Part shown: positions 18,097 through 27,891 of the stretch, in pieces
Position numbering within the stretch: position 1 is the first letter of the stretch
How the letters are laid out: each line of letters begins with the position of its first letter
From: Sulfuriferula sp047300855
GTDB lineage: Bacteria; Pseudomonadota; Gammaproteobacteria; Burkholderiales; Sulfuriferulaceae
Direction: 5' to 3'
Assembly: GCF_047300855.1 (NCBI RefSeq)
Contig: NZ_CP170197.1
Location: 930,001 to 994,000, forward strand
Length of the DNA stretch: 64,000 nt
Translations under genes and position numbers: made by a program
Notes under the pieces: model-generated
Databases searched by the model: none
The model's input: the letters and a program-made list of their open reading frames with translations, nothing else
Told to the model about the DNA's origin: nothing

Positions 18097-19050
18097 CTAA
18101 GCTAGCAAGGATGCTTCAATCACGCGTGCAAGGGAGTCTGCTTCGGTTTCAGGCATAAACAATTCGCGGCGGCTCGCGCATTGTTTTTGCAGCAACGCCA
18201 GCCACGCCGGGTCGCACTCGGCACGGTGCAGCAATGCCGCGAGCGCGGCGGTGTCTGCCGGTGCGTAGTAACCGGCATATTGCTCGCCCAGCATGCCGAT
18301 GTTGCCGGAAATGGCCGAAGCGATGACCGGAGTGCCCGCAGCGACGGCCTCGCAGATGACATTCGCGCCGCCTTCCATGTGCGAGCTGATGACCATGACC
18401 GGCGCGCGCGCCAGATAGCGCAGGACGACACCGTGGGGGCGCTCGCCCAGCCAGCGGTAGCGCGGTTCGACGCGCATCCAGTACTGCGCCTCGGCGACCA
18501 TTGCCTGATCCAGTGCCTGCCCCATTTGCGTAATGCGGATGCCGCTGTCCGCAGGCAGCCGGTGCAGGGCCTGGGCGGCGCGAAACGGATCTTTTTCCGT
18601 GCGCAGATGGCCGGCTATGCACACCTCGAAACTGCGATGGAGCGGTGGCCTGCGCGCCAGGCTGGGCGCCGACTGATATACCACATGCGCGCGGGTGCGG
18701 AGTGCCGGCGCCAGTTCGTCCAGCCCCTTGTCCTGCAGCACGATAATGCGCGTAGCCAGCGCGAGCGAGCGTTGCGCGTCGGCGTCAAAGCGGATGTCGC
18801 GATAAAGGTCTGTTCCGGTCAGTGCCAGTACCAGCGGGCATTGCGGGTAGGCCGTGGCAAACCTGGCAACGGAATCGGCGCTACGGCGGGCGTGCAACGC
18901 CAGCATCAGATCGGCGGGCCGTCCATTCCAGCTGATTTCCAGCGTGACCTGATGACCGCGCTGGCGCAGCATGGCAGCCCAGCGTAACGCAGTGTGACGG
19001 TTACCCAGACGGCTACCGGGTTGGGCTGGAGTAATGAGGGCTATTTTCAT
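18097..19050 (-). CDS. senB: SenB-type glycosyltransferase (TIGR04348-like)
   Basis: The 317-residue GT4-like glycosyltransferase begins MKIALITPAQPGSRLGNRHT and carries TGTDLYRDIRFD, ISSHMEGGANVICEAVAAGT and SGNIGMLGEQYAGYY. These match my memory of the family whose characterised member SenB makes a selenosugar from UDP-sugar and selenophosphate in selenoneine synthesis. Its usual partners, senA (EgtB-like) and senC (SelD-like), are not in this window. The function is therefore uncertain: it may work with unlinked partners or use another acceptor. It is divergent from the trmH-type gene with about 60 bases between them. Confidence 0.7.
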   Translation of the reverse strand: MKIALITPAQPGSRLGNRHTALRWAAMLRQRGHQVTLEISWNGRPADLMLALHARRSADSVARFATAYPQCPLVLALTGTDLYRDIRFDADAQRSLALATRIIVLQDKGLDELAPALRTRAHVVYQSAPSLARRPPLHRSFEVCIAGHLRTEKDPFRAAQALHRLPADSGIRITQMGQALDQAMVAEAQYWMRVEPRYRWLGERPHGVVLRYLARAPVMVISSHMEGGANVICEAVAAGTPVIASAISGNIGMLGEQYAGYYAPADTAALAALLHRAECDPAWLALLQKQCASRRELFMPETEADSLARVIEASLLA

Positions 19051-19111
19051 TTTTGCCTATGATACCTTGGGCTACAATACCGGCTACATTCTCGCCACGC
19101 GCTGACGCGAC

Positions 19112-19876
19112 ATGACAGAAACCATTTCCTCGCCGCAAAACCCGCGTTTCAAGCATATAAAAAAGCTCGCCGAATCAGCCGCTACGCGTTGTGAATACGG
19201 CCAAACCCTGCTCGATGGCGAGCATTTGCTGACCGCGGCGCTGGAGGCCGGAATCCGTCCCGCGCTGTTAGTCACAACACCCGCTGCATCCGCCCACCCT
19301 TTGCTGGCGCGCTGCGCAGAAGCGGAACAACTGATATTTTCGCAGAGTTTGTTCAATGCATTGTCGCCAGTAAAAACCCCAACCGGCATTCTCGCACTGA
19401 TCGATATTCCGCAACCGTGGTCGCCCATCAAGACGGATTTCTGCGTGCTGCTGGAAGCCATCCAGGACCCCGGCAACCTCGGCGCCATGTTGCGCAGCGC
19501 GGCGGCGGCGGGGGTAGACGCGGTGTATCTCTCCTCTGCTTGTGCCGATGCCTGGTCCCCCAAGGTGCTGCGCGGCGGCATGGGCGCGCACTTTGCGACC
19601 CCCATTATCGCAAATGCCGACCTGCCGGCTGTAGCACAGGCTTTTCCCGGTGCAGTATGCGCTGCCACGCTGGGTGCGGCGCACAGTCTGTATCAAACCG
19701 ATTTGCGCGGCGCGGTGGCATTTGCAGTGGGCAATGAAGGCGCCGGACTGTCCGCTGAACTGCGTGCCGCAGCGGGCGTAGAATTCACCATCCCCATGCC
19801 GGGCCGGATGGAGTCCCTTAACGCGGCTGCCGCACTGGTGGTATGCCTGTTCGAGCGGGTGCGGCAGGCAGGGTAG
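19112..19876 (+). CDS. SpoU/TrmH-family RNA methyltransferase
   Basis: A 254-residue SAM-dependent 2'-O-methyltransferase of the knotted SPOUT fold, acting on rRNA or tRNA. Motif 1 is IQDPGNLGAMLRSAAAAGV, motif 2 FAVGNEGAGLS, and motif 3 IPMPGRMESLNAAAA. The N-terminal ~95 residues resemble the substrate-binding domain of RlmB-type enzymes. The exact target nucleotide cannot be told. It is followed by ppsA after 93 bases. Confidence 0.9.
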   Translation: MTETISSPQNPRFKHIKKLAESAATRCEYGQTLLDGEHLLTAALEAGIRPALLVTTPAASAHPLLARCAEAEQLIFSQSLFNALSPVKTPTGILALIDIPQPWSPIKTDFCVLLEAIQDPGNLGAMLRSAAAAGVDAVYLSSACADAWSPKVLRGGMGAHFATPIIANADLPAVAQAFPGAVCAATLGAAHSLYQTDLRGAVAFAVGNEGAGLSAELRAAAGVEFTIPMPGRMESLNAAAALVVCLFERVRQAG

Positions 19877-19969
19877 GGACCAGGCTGCTGCGCCCGATGC
19901 AGAACCAACACACAGGGTATTGTCCGGGCTACACTGGAGCCGCATGTAGCAGACTTTTGAGGATAGAGC

Positions 19970-22306
19970 ATGAACCAGCCTTATATTATTGATTTCACCC
20001 AGCTCAAGCTGACCGATATTCCCCGCGTGGGCGGCAAAAATGCCTCACTGGGCGAAATGATCGGTAATCTGTCCAGTGCTGGCGTCAACGTGCCGGGGGG
20101 CTTTGCCACCACCGCGCAGGCATTTCGTGATTTTCTTGATTTCAATAATCTGACTGTTCGCATCAGCGAGGCCTTGAGCAAGCTCGACGTGGCGGATGTG
20201 ACGCAGCTCGCGGTGACTGGCAAGGAAATTCGTGACTGGGTGGCGCAGAGCCCGTTGCAGCCGGATCTGGAAGCGGCCATCCGCGCTGCCTGCGCGGAAC
20301 AGGGCGATGTGCCGGTGGCGGTGCGTTCTTCCGCCACTGCCGAAGATCTGCCCAATGCCTCGTTTGCCGGACAGCAGGAAACCTATCTCAACATCCAGGG
20401 TGTGGATAATATTCTCGCCGCCATCCGCCTGGTGTTTGCTTCCTTGTATAACGACCGCGCCATCTCCTATCGCGTGCATCAGGATTTCGAGCATGACCAT
20501 GTAGCGCTGTCCGCCGGGGTGCAGCGCATGGTGCGTTCAGATCTGGCGTGTTCCGGCGTGATGTTCACCCTGGATACCGAATCCGGCTTCGACGGCGTGG
20601 TGTTCATCACCGCCGCCTACGGGTTGGGAGAAACCGTGGTGCAGGGCCAGGTCAACCCGGACGAATATTACGTGCACAAGCCCACTCGCGCGGTAATCCG
20701 GCGCACGCTGGGTAGCAAGGCGGTCAAAATGATCTTCGGCGCGAGTCAGGATGCGGCCAATGCCACACAGGTGGTCGAAGTGCCGGAAACCGAACGGCGC
20801 TGTTTTGCGCTGACGGACAGCGATGTTGTGGCGCTTGCGGACCAGGCCATTGCCATCGAGCAGCACTATGGCCGCCCGATGGATATCGAATGGGCTAAAG
20901 ATGGTGTAACCGGCGAGCTGTTTATCGTGCAGGCGCGCCCGGAAACCGTTAAGGCGCGTGCCGGCACCACGCAAACACGTTTCGCGCTGAAACAGCATTC
21001 GCGCATTCTTGCTCAGGGGCGCGCCATCGGCGGCCGCATCGGTCAGGGCGTGGTGCGCAATATCGCCAGCCCGACTGAAATGGCACGCGTGCAAAAGGGT
21101 GACGTGCTGGTCACGGATATGACCGACCCGGACTGGGAGCCGGTGATGAGAGTGGCATCGGCCATTGTCACCAATCGCGGCGGGCGCACTTGCCATGCGG
21201 CGATTATTGCGCGCGAACTTGGCATCCCGGCAGTGGTGGGAGCGGGCGATGCAACCGATTGTCTGCGGGATGGCGCCGAGGTGACCGTGTCCTGCGCCGA
21301 GGGTGATACCGGTTTCGTGTACGAAGGGCGGCTGGAAGTGGAAATCACCGAAGTCACCCTAGGGAATCTGGCCGAGCCGCCGGTCAAAATCATGATGAAC
21401 GTGGGCAACCCCGAGCGCGCCTTCGACGCCAGCCAGCTACCCAACCACGGTGTCGGCCTGGCGCGGCTGGAGTTCATTATCAATAACCAGATCGGCATCC
21501 ATCCGCGCGCCGCGCTGGACTATCCCAACGTGCCGGACGATGTCCGCGCCATATTGGAGGACAAGAGTGCGGGTTACGGCGATCCGGTGAATTTCTATGT
21601 GGAAAAACTCGCCGAGGGCGTGGCTACGCTGGGCGCCGCGTTCTGGCCCAAGCCTGTGATCGTGCGCCTGTCCGATTTCAAATCGAATGAATACGCCAAT
21701 CTACCCGGCGGCCGTGCTTACGAGCCGGACGAAGAGAACCCCATGCTCGGCCTGCGCGGCGCCGCGCGCTATGTCTCGCCACTGTTCCGCGATGCCTTTG
21801 CGCTGGAATGCCGCGCCGTGAAAAAAGTGCGCGAAACCATGGGGCTGACCAACGTGGAATTGATGATCCCGTTCGTGCGCACCGTGGACGAAGCCCGCGC
21901 CGTGGTCGAAGCGCTGGCGCACAACGGCCTCAAGCGCGGAGAGCGGGGCCTGCGCCTGATCATGATGTGCGAGGTGCCCTCCAACGTGATTCTGGCGCAC
22001 GACTTCCTGCAATACTTCGACGGCTACTCCATCGGCTCCAACGACCTGACCCAGCTTACCCTGGGGATCGACCGCGACTCATCCCTGGTCGCCGCCAGCT
22101 TCGACGAACGCAATCCGGCAGTGAAAGCGCTGCTCTCGCAAGCCATCAGCGCCTGCAAGCAGGCCGGCAAATACGTCGGCATCTGCGGTCAGGGGCCGTC
22201 CGACCATCCCGATCTGGCCGACTGGCTGGTCGCGCAGGGGATCGATTCCCTGTCACTGAATCCGGATACGGTGCTGGAGACCTGGGAAAGGTTGGGGCGG
22301 AGCTGA
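19970..22306 (+). CDS. ppsA: Phosphoenolpyruvate synthase
   Basis: Converts pyruvate, ATP and water to PEP, AMP and phosphate in gluconeogenesis. The 778-residue chain has the N-terminal ATP-binding domain (about 1-340; VAVRSSATAEDLPNASFAGQ). The swivelling domain carries the phospho-His at 409 in GGRTCHAAIIARE. The C-terminal PEP/pyruvate domain contains GSNDLTQLTLGIDRDS and ICGQGPSDHP. GAGGATAGAGC precedes the ATG. It would suit an organism making sugars from C3 compounds. Confidence 0.96.
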   Translation: MNQPYIIDFTQLKLTDIPRVGGKNASLGEMIGNLSSAGVNVPGGFATTAQAFRDFLDFNNLTVRISEALSKLDVADVTQLAVTGKEIRDWVAQSPLQPDLEAAIRAACAEQGDVPVAVRSSATAEDLPNASFAGQQETYLNIQGVDNILAAIRLVFASLYNDRAISYRVHQDFEHDHVALSAGVQRMVRSDLACSGVMFTLDTESGFDGVVFITAAYGLGETVVQGQVNPDEYYVHKPTRAVIRRTLGSKAVKMIFGASQDAANATQVVEVPETERRCFALTDSDVVALADQAIAIEQHYGRPMDIEWAKDGVTGELFIVQARPETVKARAGTTQTRFALKQHSRILAQGRAIGGRIGQGVVRNIASPTEMARVQKGDVLVTDMTDPDWEPVMRVASAIVTNRGGRTCHAAIIARELGIPAVVGAGDATDCLRDGAEVTVSCAEGDTGFVYEGRLEVEITEVTLGNLAEPPVKIMMNVGNPERAFDASQLPNHGVGLARLEFIINNQIGIHPRAALDYPNVPDDVRAILEDKSAGYGDPVNFYVEKLAEGVATLGAAFWPKPVIVRLSDFKSNEYANLPGGRAYEPDEENPMLGLRGAARYVSPLFRDAFALECRAVKKVRETMGLTNVELMIPFVRTVDEARAVVEALAHNGLKRGERGLRLIMMCEVPSNVILAHDFLQYFDGYSIGSNDLTQLTLGIDRDSSLVAASFDERNPAVKALLSQAISACKQAGKYVGICGQGPSDHPDLADWLVAQGIDSLSLNPDTVLETWERLGRS

Positions 22307-22413
22307 GCCTGGGGTGCTTTGGTATCTAAGTATGCCGCAGCCTGGATAATGGGCTCGCTTCCAGGGTGGTTCCATATTCTTGGTGCGTGGAGTGTGATTA
22401 CTTAGCTTCGCAA

Positions 22414-22442
22414 TTGTTCGAGCGTCCGCTTTACGCTAAAAT
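22414..22442 (+). promoter_or_regulatory. Probable sigma70 promoter of pyrG
   Basis: A -35 like TTGTTC (22414-22419) and a -10 like TAAAAT (22437-22442) are spaced by 17 bases and lie 28 bases before the pyrG ATG. It would start the pyrG-kdsA-eno-ftsB-zipA-ligA run. Confidence 0.6.
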
Positions 22443-22469
22443 TCAGCATTACCTGCGCCGTAAATCAAC

Positions 22470-24131
22470 ATGACCCGTTATATCTTCGTTACTGGCGGTG
22501 TGGTTTCTTCCCTGGGCAAGGGAATCGCCGCCGCCTCTCTCGCCGCCATTCTTGAATCGCGCGGCATGCAAGTCACCATGATGAAGCTGGACCCATACAT
22601 CAATGTGGATCCCGGCACCATGAGCCCGTTCCAGCACGGGGAGGTGTTCGTCACCGAGGACGGGGCGGAAACCGACCTCGATCTCGGCCACTACGAGCGC
22701 TTTACCCATGCGCATATGAGCAAGCGCAACAACTTCACTACCGGCCAGATCTACGAATCGGTGATCAAGAAGGAGCGGCGCGGCGAGTACCTGGGTGGCA
22801 CGGTGCAGGTCATTCCGCATATTACCGACGAGATCAAGCTGCATATCCGCAACGGCGCAGCGGGGGCCGAGGTGGCGATTGTCGAGATCGGCGGTACCGT
22901 GGGCGACATCGAGTCGCTGCCCTTCCTGGAGGCGATCCGCCAGATGGGTTTGCAAGAGGGGCGCAACAATACCTGCTACATCCACCTCACGCTGGTGCCG
23001 TATCTGGGCAAGGCGGGCGAGGTAAAGACCAAACCCACCCAGCACTCGGTGAAAGAGTTGCGCGAGATCGGTATCCAGCCGGACGTGGTGCTGTGCCGCG
23101 GCGACCGCCCGTTGCCCGACGAGGAACGCCGCAAGATTGCGCTGTTTACCAACCTGGAACCGGGTGCGGTGGTTTCCGTGCACGACGTGGACAGCATTTA
23201 TAAAATTCCTGAAATGCTGCGCGAGCAGGGCATGGACGAGATTGTCTGCCGCAAATTTGGCATTACGCCGCCGCCCGCTGATCTGTCCATGTGGAACGGA
23301 CTGGTGGAGGCGCTGGAGCATCCGCAGCATGAGATCGATATCGCCATGGTGGGCAAGTACGTGGGGCTGACCGAGTCGTACAAATCACTGTCCGAGGCGC
23401 TGATCCATGCTGGGATTCATACCCGCACCCATATCAATATCCACTACCTGGATTCCGAGCAGATCGAGAAGGACGGTATCGGTTGCCTGACCGGCATGGA
23501 TGCCATCCTGGTGCCGGGCGGTTTCGGCAAACGCGGTGTCGAGGGCAAGATTGCCGCGATCCAGTATGCACGTGAAAACAAGGTGCCGTACCTGGGCATC
23601 TGTCTCGGCATGCAGCTTGCCGTGATTGAATATGCGCGTCACAAGGCGGGTATGACGGACGCGCACAGCACCGAATTCGAACCGGCCACCACGCATCCCA
23701 TCGTGGCGCTGATTTCAGAATGGAGAGACGCCGCCGGGCAGGTGGAAACCCGCAGCGCGAATTCCAATCTGGGTGGCACCATGCGTCTGGGCGGCCAGGT
23801 TTGCAAGCTCGATGCCAACTCGCTGGCGCGCAGCGTATATGGCAGCGACGAGATTACTGAACGCCACCGCCACCGCTATGAGGTCAATAACGCGCTGCTG
23901 CCGCAATTGCAACAGGCCGGACTTAAGGTGAGCGGGTTGTCTGCCAGCGATGGTCTATGCGAAATGGTGGAATTGCCCGATCACCCCTGGTTCATCGGCT
24001 GTCAGTTTCATCCGGAATTTACCTCTACACCGCGTGCCGGACATCCGCTGTTCAAGGCGTTTGTCGAGGCGGCGCTTACCCATCAGCAATCTGCAGCAGG
24101 AAAGTACGCTGCAGCAGGAGAAACAGTATGA
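22470..24131 (+). CDS. pyrG: CTP synthase
   Basis: Makes CTP from UTP, ATP and glutamine. The 553-residue chain has the synthetase domain first (TRYIFVTGGVVSSLGKGI at residues 2-19, MKLDPYINVDPGTMSP). A class I glutamine amidotransferase follows, with nucleophile C378 in GICLGMQLAV and the H514/E516 pair in CQFHPEF. CTP is also the substrate of cdsA and of CMP-KDO synthesis after kdsA, the next gene. Its stop overlaps the kdsA start as ATGA. Confidence 0.97.
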   Translation: MTRYIFVTGGVVSSLGKGIAAASLAAILESRGMQVTMMKLDPYINVDPGTMSPFQHGEVFVTEDGAETDLDLGHYERFTHAHMSKRNNFTTGQIYESVIKKERRGEYLGGTVQVIPHITDEIKLHIRNGAAGAEVAIVEIGGTVGDIESLPFLEAIRQMGLQEGRNNTCYIHLTLVPYLGKAGEVKTKPTQHSVKELREIGIQPDVVLCRGDRPLPDEERRKIALFTNLEPGAVVSVHDVDSIYKIPEMLREQGMDEIVCRKFGITPPPADLSMWNGLVEALEHPQHEIDIAMVGKYVGLTESYKSLSEALIHAGIHTRTHINIHYLDSEQIEKDGIGCLTGMDAILVPGGFGKRGVEGKIAAIQYARENKVPYLGICLGMQLAVIEYARHKAGMTDAHSTEFEPATTHPIVALISEWRDAAGQVETRSANSNLGGTMRLGGQVCKLDANSLARSVYGSDEITERHRHRYEVNNALLPQLQQAGLKVSGLSASDGLCEMVELPDHPWFIGCQFHPEFTSTPRAGHPLFKAFVEAALTHQQSAAGKYAAAGETV

Positions 24132-24970
24132 AACTGTGCGGATTTGAAGCGGGGCTGGATCAACCGCTGTTCCTGATCGCCGGCCCGTGCGTGGTGGAAT
24201 CGCGCCAGATGGCGATGGATACCGCCGGGGCGTTGAAAGAAATTTGCGCCGAGCTGGGCGTGCCGTTCATCTACAAGTCTTCCTACGACAAGGCCAACCG
24301 CAGTTCCGGCGTGTCGTTCCGCGGGCCGGGCATGGGCGCCGGGCTGCAGATACTGGCCGATGTGAAAAAGGAAATCGGCGTGCCGGTGCTGACCGATGTC
24401 CACAGCATCGAGGAAATCAGCGAAGTGGCAGCGGTGGTGGATGTGTTGCAAACGCCCGCTTTCCTGTGCCGCCAGACCGATTTCATCCACGCCGTGGCGT
24501 GCGCGGGCAAGCCGGTGAATATCAAGAAGGGGCAGTTCCTTGCCCCCTGGGACATGAAGAACGTGGTGGACAAGGCGCGTGCCGCCAACGGCGGGCAGGA
24601 CAACATCATGGTGTGCGAGCGCGGCGTGTCGTTCGGCTACAACAACCTGGTGTCGGATATGCGCTCGTTGATGGTGATGCGCGAAACCGGCTGCCCGGTG
24701 GTGTTCGATGCCACGCACTCGGTGCAACTGCCGGGCGGGCAGGGCAATGTTTCCGGCGGCCAGCGTGAATTCGTGCCGGTGCTGGCGCGTGCAGCGGTGG
24801 CGGCGGGGGTGGCCGGTGTGTTTGCGGAAACGCATCCCGATCCGGCCAAGGCGCTGTCCGACGGACCCAATGCCTGGCCGCTGGGATTGATGAAAGAATT
24901 GCTGTACACGCTGAAAGAAATGGATGCGCTAGTGAAACAGCGCGGATTTATTGAAAACAAAGTGAAATAG
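24128..24970 (+). CDS. kdsA: KDO 8-phosphate synthase
   Basis: Condenses PEP with arabinose 5-phosphate to KDO-8-phosphate, the inner-core sugar precursor of lipopolysaccharide. The 280-residue barrel carries LIAGPCVVESRQMAMD near the start, FIYKSSYDKANRSSG and a C-terminal GVFAETHPDPAKALSDGPN. I chose the ATG at 24128 (ATGA overlap with pyrG); the longer upstream frame is only a shadow of pyrG. Confidence 0.96.
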   Translation: MKLCGFEAGLDQPLFLIAGPCVVESRQMAMDTAGALKEICAELGVPFIYKSSYDKANRSSGVSFRGPGMGAGLQILADVKKEIGVPVLTDVHSIEEISEVAAVVDVLQTPAFLCRQTDFIHAVACAGKPVNIKKGQFLAPWDMKNVVDKARAANGGQDNIMVCERGVSFGYNNLVSDMRSLMVMRETGCPVVFDATHSVQLPGGQGNVSGGQREFVPVLARAAVAAGVAGVFAETHPDPAKALSDGPNAWPLGLMKELLYTLKEMDALVKQRGFIENKVK

Positions 24971-25010
24971 GTTGCGCATAGCGTAGCCGTTGATTGGACA
25001 GGGAAAATAA

Positions 25011-26297
25011 ATGAGTGCAATTGTTGATGTCATCGCCCGCGAGATTCTGGATTCGCGCGGCAACCCCACTGTAGAAGCCGATGTGTTGCTGGAATCGGGC
25101 GTAATGGGACGCGCTGCCGTGCCGTCCGGCGCATCCACCGGCAGTCGCGAAGCGATCGAGCTGCGCGACGGCGATGCCCAGCGCTACCTGGGCAAGGGCG
25201 TATTGCGCGCAGTGGAAAACGTCAATACCGAAATCTGCGAGGCCATCATCGGTCTGGATGTGGAAGAACAGCATTTCATCGACCGCACCATGATCGAGCT
25301 GGACGGTACGGAAACCAAGTCGCGCCTCGGAGCCAATGCAATCCTGGCCGTGTCGATGGCGGTGGCGCGTGCGGCGGCGGAAGAATCCGGACTGCCGCTG
25401 TATCGCTATCTGGGTGGCGCGGGCCCGATGCAGTTGCCGGTGCCGATGATGAATATCATCAACGGCGGCGCGCACGCCAACAACAATATCGACATGCAGG
25501 AATTCATGATCATTCCGCTCGGCGCGCCCAGCTTCCGCGAAGCGCTGCGCTATGGCGCAGAAGTGTTTCATGCGCTGAAAAAACTGCTGGATGGGCTGGG
25601 CATGACCACGACCGTCGGCGACGAAGGCGGCTTTGCGCCCAACCTGGAATCCAACGAAGCTGCATTGAAACTCATCGTGCAGGCGATTGAAAAAGCCGGT
25701 TACGTGCCGGGTACCGACATTGCCATCGGGCTCGATTGTGCCGCCAGCGAGTTCTACAAAGACGGCAGATACCACCTCGAATCCGAAGGGCTGCAACTCT
25801 CTTCCGAACAATTCACCGACTACCTGGCGAGCTGGTGCGACAAGTATCCCATTATCAGTATCGAAGACGGCATGGCCGAGGATGACTGGGCGGGTTGGGC
25901 AGTGCTGAGCGTACGGCTGAAAAAATCCATCCAGCTGGTGGGCGACGATTTGTTCGTCACGAATGCCAAAATACTGAGCGAGGGTATCCGCCAGGGGATC
26001 GCCAATTCCATCCTGATCAAGGTCAACCAGATCGGCACATTGTCCGAAACATTTGATGCGATCGAGACTGCCAAGCGTGCCGGATACACTTCGGTGATTT
26101 CGCACCGTTCCGGCGAGACCGAGGACACCACGATCGCCGATCTCGCAGTGGCAACCAATGCATTGCAAATCAAGACCGGTTCCCTGTCACGTTCCGACCG
26201 CATGGCCAAATATAATCAATTGCTGCGTATCGAAGAAGAACTGGGTGATGCAGCGCGCTATCCGGGCCGGTCCGCTTTTTATCAGATCGGCAATTGA
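25011..26297 (+). CDS. eno: Enolase
   Basis: Interconverts 2-phosphoglycerate and PEP in glycolysis and gluconeogenesis. The 428-residue chain has the N-terminal EILDSRGNPTVEADV, metal site SIEDGMAEDDW and the signature LIKVNQIGTLSE, then SHRSGETEDTTIADLAVA. Position after pyrG-kdsA and before ftsB is widespread in beta- and gammaproteobacteria. Confidence 0.97.
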   Translation: MSAIVDVIAREILDSRGNPTVEADVLLESGVMGRAAVPSGASTGSREAIELRDGDAQRYLGKGVLRAVENVNTEICEAIIGLDVEEQHFIDRTMIELDGTETKSRLGANAILAVSMAVARAAAEESGLPLYRYLGGAGPMQLPVPMMNIINGGAHANNNIDMQEFMIIPLGAPSFREALRYGAEVFHALKKLLDGLGMTTTVGDEGGFAPNLESNEAALKLIVQAIEKAGYVPGTDIAIGLDCAASEFYKDGRYHLESEGLQLSSEQFTDYLASWCDKYPIISIEDGMAEDDWAGWAVLSVRLKKSIQLVGDDLFVTNAKILSEGIRQGIANSILIKVNQIGTLSETFDAIETAKRAGYTSVISHRSGETEDTTIADLAVATNALQIKTGSLSRSDRMAKYNQLLRIEEELGDAARYPGRSAFYQIGN

Positions 26298-26311
26298 TCT
26301 AATTGCGCCAA

Positions 26312-26671
26312 ATGCGCTGGATGACTTGGATTCTGGTATCTTTGCTGCTGTCCTTGCAGTACCCGCTCTGGTTTGGCAAAGGCGGCTGGTTGCAGGTGTG
26401 GGATACAGGCCGTCAGGTCGCCGAGCAAAAACAGGTCAATGCCAACCTGACCGCACGCAATTTGGCGATGGATGCCGAAGTGCGCGACTTGAAGCACGGT
26501 CTGGATGCGATTGCCGAGCGGGCGCGCAACGAACTGGGGATGATCCGTAATGACGAAGTTTTTTTTCAGGTATTGAAACCGGGACAGGCACAAACGGCGG
26601 TGCCGGCCCAAAACGGGAATAATAAACAGCAGTCACTTCCAGGTGGCGCGGGAGACGGAAAGCAAAGATGA
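26312..26671 (+). CDS. ftsB: Cell division protein FtsB
   Basis: A small bitopic divisome protein that forms the FtsQLB complex. The 119-residue chain has one membrane helix (about residues 2-20), then a coiled-coil region with the family segment LTARNLAMDAEVRDLKHG and an ERARNELGMIRNDEVFF end. I prefer the ATG at 26312; a TTG three codons upstream is possible. The tail after residue ~95 is Gln- and Gly-rich and probably unstructured. Its stop overlaps the zipA start. Confidence 0.88.
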   Translation: MRWMTWILVSLLLSLQYPLWFGKGGWLQVWDTGRQVAEQKQVNANLTARNLAMDAEVRDLKHGLDAIAERARNELGMIRNDEVFFQVLKPGQAQTAVPAQNGNNKQQSLPGGAGDGKQR

Positions 26672-27891
26672 ATCCATTGCAAATCAGTCTGATTGCCGTC
26701 GCAATCGTAGTGGTCGTAGCGATTGTCCTTTACAACTGGTTTCAGGAAAGAAAATACCGCAAACAGTCGCGCGAGATGTTTGAGTCTCAGCAAGATGTTT
26801 TACTGGACGGGCAACCAGGAACCGAATCCGATGCAGCGCGCATCGAACCCTATCTGGATGAACCGGGATATGCGGAACGATTCGTGCCAGACTCTCCCCG
26901 GATGTATGAGCAGACAGAGCCAGTTGCAACTACCGGCACAAACTCATCAACAATCAATTATCAGGCGGATGTTTCCGCGCTCCACGAGCCGCAGCCGGCG
27001 CATGCCATGCCGGTTCAAGCAAGGATGGCATCGCAGCCGGAATCCGCGCCCCCCGCAATCGAGCTGCCGCCACCTCCAACCGATACGGAGATTGATTTCG
27101 AGATCCGGCTGCAAACCACGGATGCGATTCCTGGTTCCGCGATGACTGAGCAGATCGAGCGCAGCCGTATTAGCGGCAAGCATCTGTACTGGTTTGGCTA
27201 TAACCATCTTGCCGGAGACTGGGAGGAAATCGCCAGCTGGCGCGAAGATGCCTATTCGGAGATCGTGATCGCCCTGCAACTGGCCGACCGCAATGGCGCT
27301 GTCAGCGAAGACCATCTGGTGCAGCTGTGCACTTTGGCGCGGCAGCTGGCCAGCCGTTTCAATGGTATAGCAGAATGCCCCGACATTCCCTCTGCATTGC
27401 AGCGGGCCAGCGAACTCGATTTGTTCTGCGTGGATGTGGATGTGCTGATCGGCCTGAATGTGGTGAGCCGTGACAATGAAGTGTTTTCGGGCAACAGGAT
27501 CAGCGAACTGGCGCAACGTGCAAACATGGTGCTGGCGGTAGACGGTGTTTACCAATGCCGCAATGCTGCCAATGAGGTGATTTACTCATTGTGCAACCAC
27601 GAATCCGCGCCATTTACGGCAAATGCAAACGCGCCGTTTTCCACCCATGGCGTCACCCTACTGTTCGATTTGCCGCGCGTGGCCAATGGGCTGGCGGCAT
27701 TCGACCGCATGACCGAATTGGCACACCAGATCAGCGAGCAGTTGGGTGGTCAATTAGTGGATGACAATATCCGCCCCCTCACCCAGGCGGGTATCGACAA
27801 AATCCGTATGCAAATCGACCAAATCTACAAACGCATGCAGGCGCGCGGTATTGCTGGTGGCAGCAAGCGGGCGCTGCGCTTATTTGACTGA
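26668..27891 (+). CDS. zipA: ZipA-like cell division protein
   Basis: A membrane-anchored protein of 407 residues that ties FtsZ filaments to the membrane. It has an N-terminal membrane helix (about residues 5-24), then a long Pro/Gln-rich linker (about 30-150). The C-terminal globular part is consistent with the ZipA FtsZ-binding fold (VDVLIGLNVVSRD, GVTLLFDLPRV). Position directly before ligA supports the call. The C-terminal domain is divergent, so the assignment rests partly on layout and context. Overlaps with ftsB and ligA suggest translational coupling. Confidence 0.82.
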   Translation: MNPLQISLIAVAIVVVVAIVLYNWFQERKYRKQSREMFESQQDVLLDGQPGTESDAARIEPYLDEPGYAERFVPDSPRMYEQTEPVATTGTNSSTINYQADVSALHEPQPAHAMPVQARMASQPESAPPAIELPPPPTDTEIDFEIRLQTTDAIPGSAMTEQIERSRISGKHLYWFGYNHLAGDWEEIASWREDAYSEIVIALQLADRNGAVSEDHLVQLCTLARQLASRFNGIAECPDIPSALQRASELDLFCVDVDVLIGLNVVSRDNEVFSGNRISELAQRANMVLAVDGVYQCRNAANEVIYSLCNHESAPFTANANAPFSTHGVTLLFDLPRVANGLAAFDRMTELAHQISEQLGGQLVDDNIRPLTQAGIDKIRMQIDQIYKRMQARGIAGGSKRALRLFD

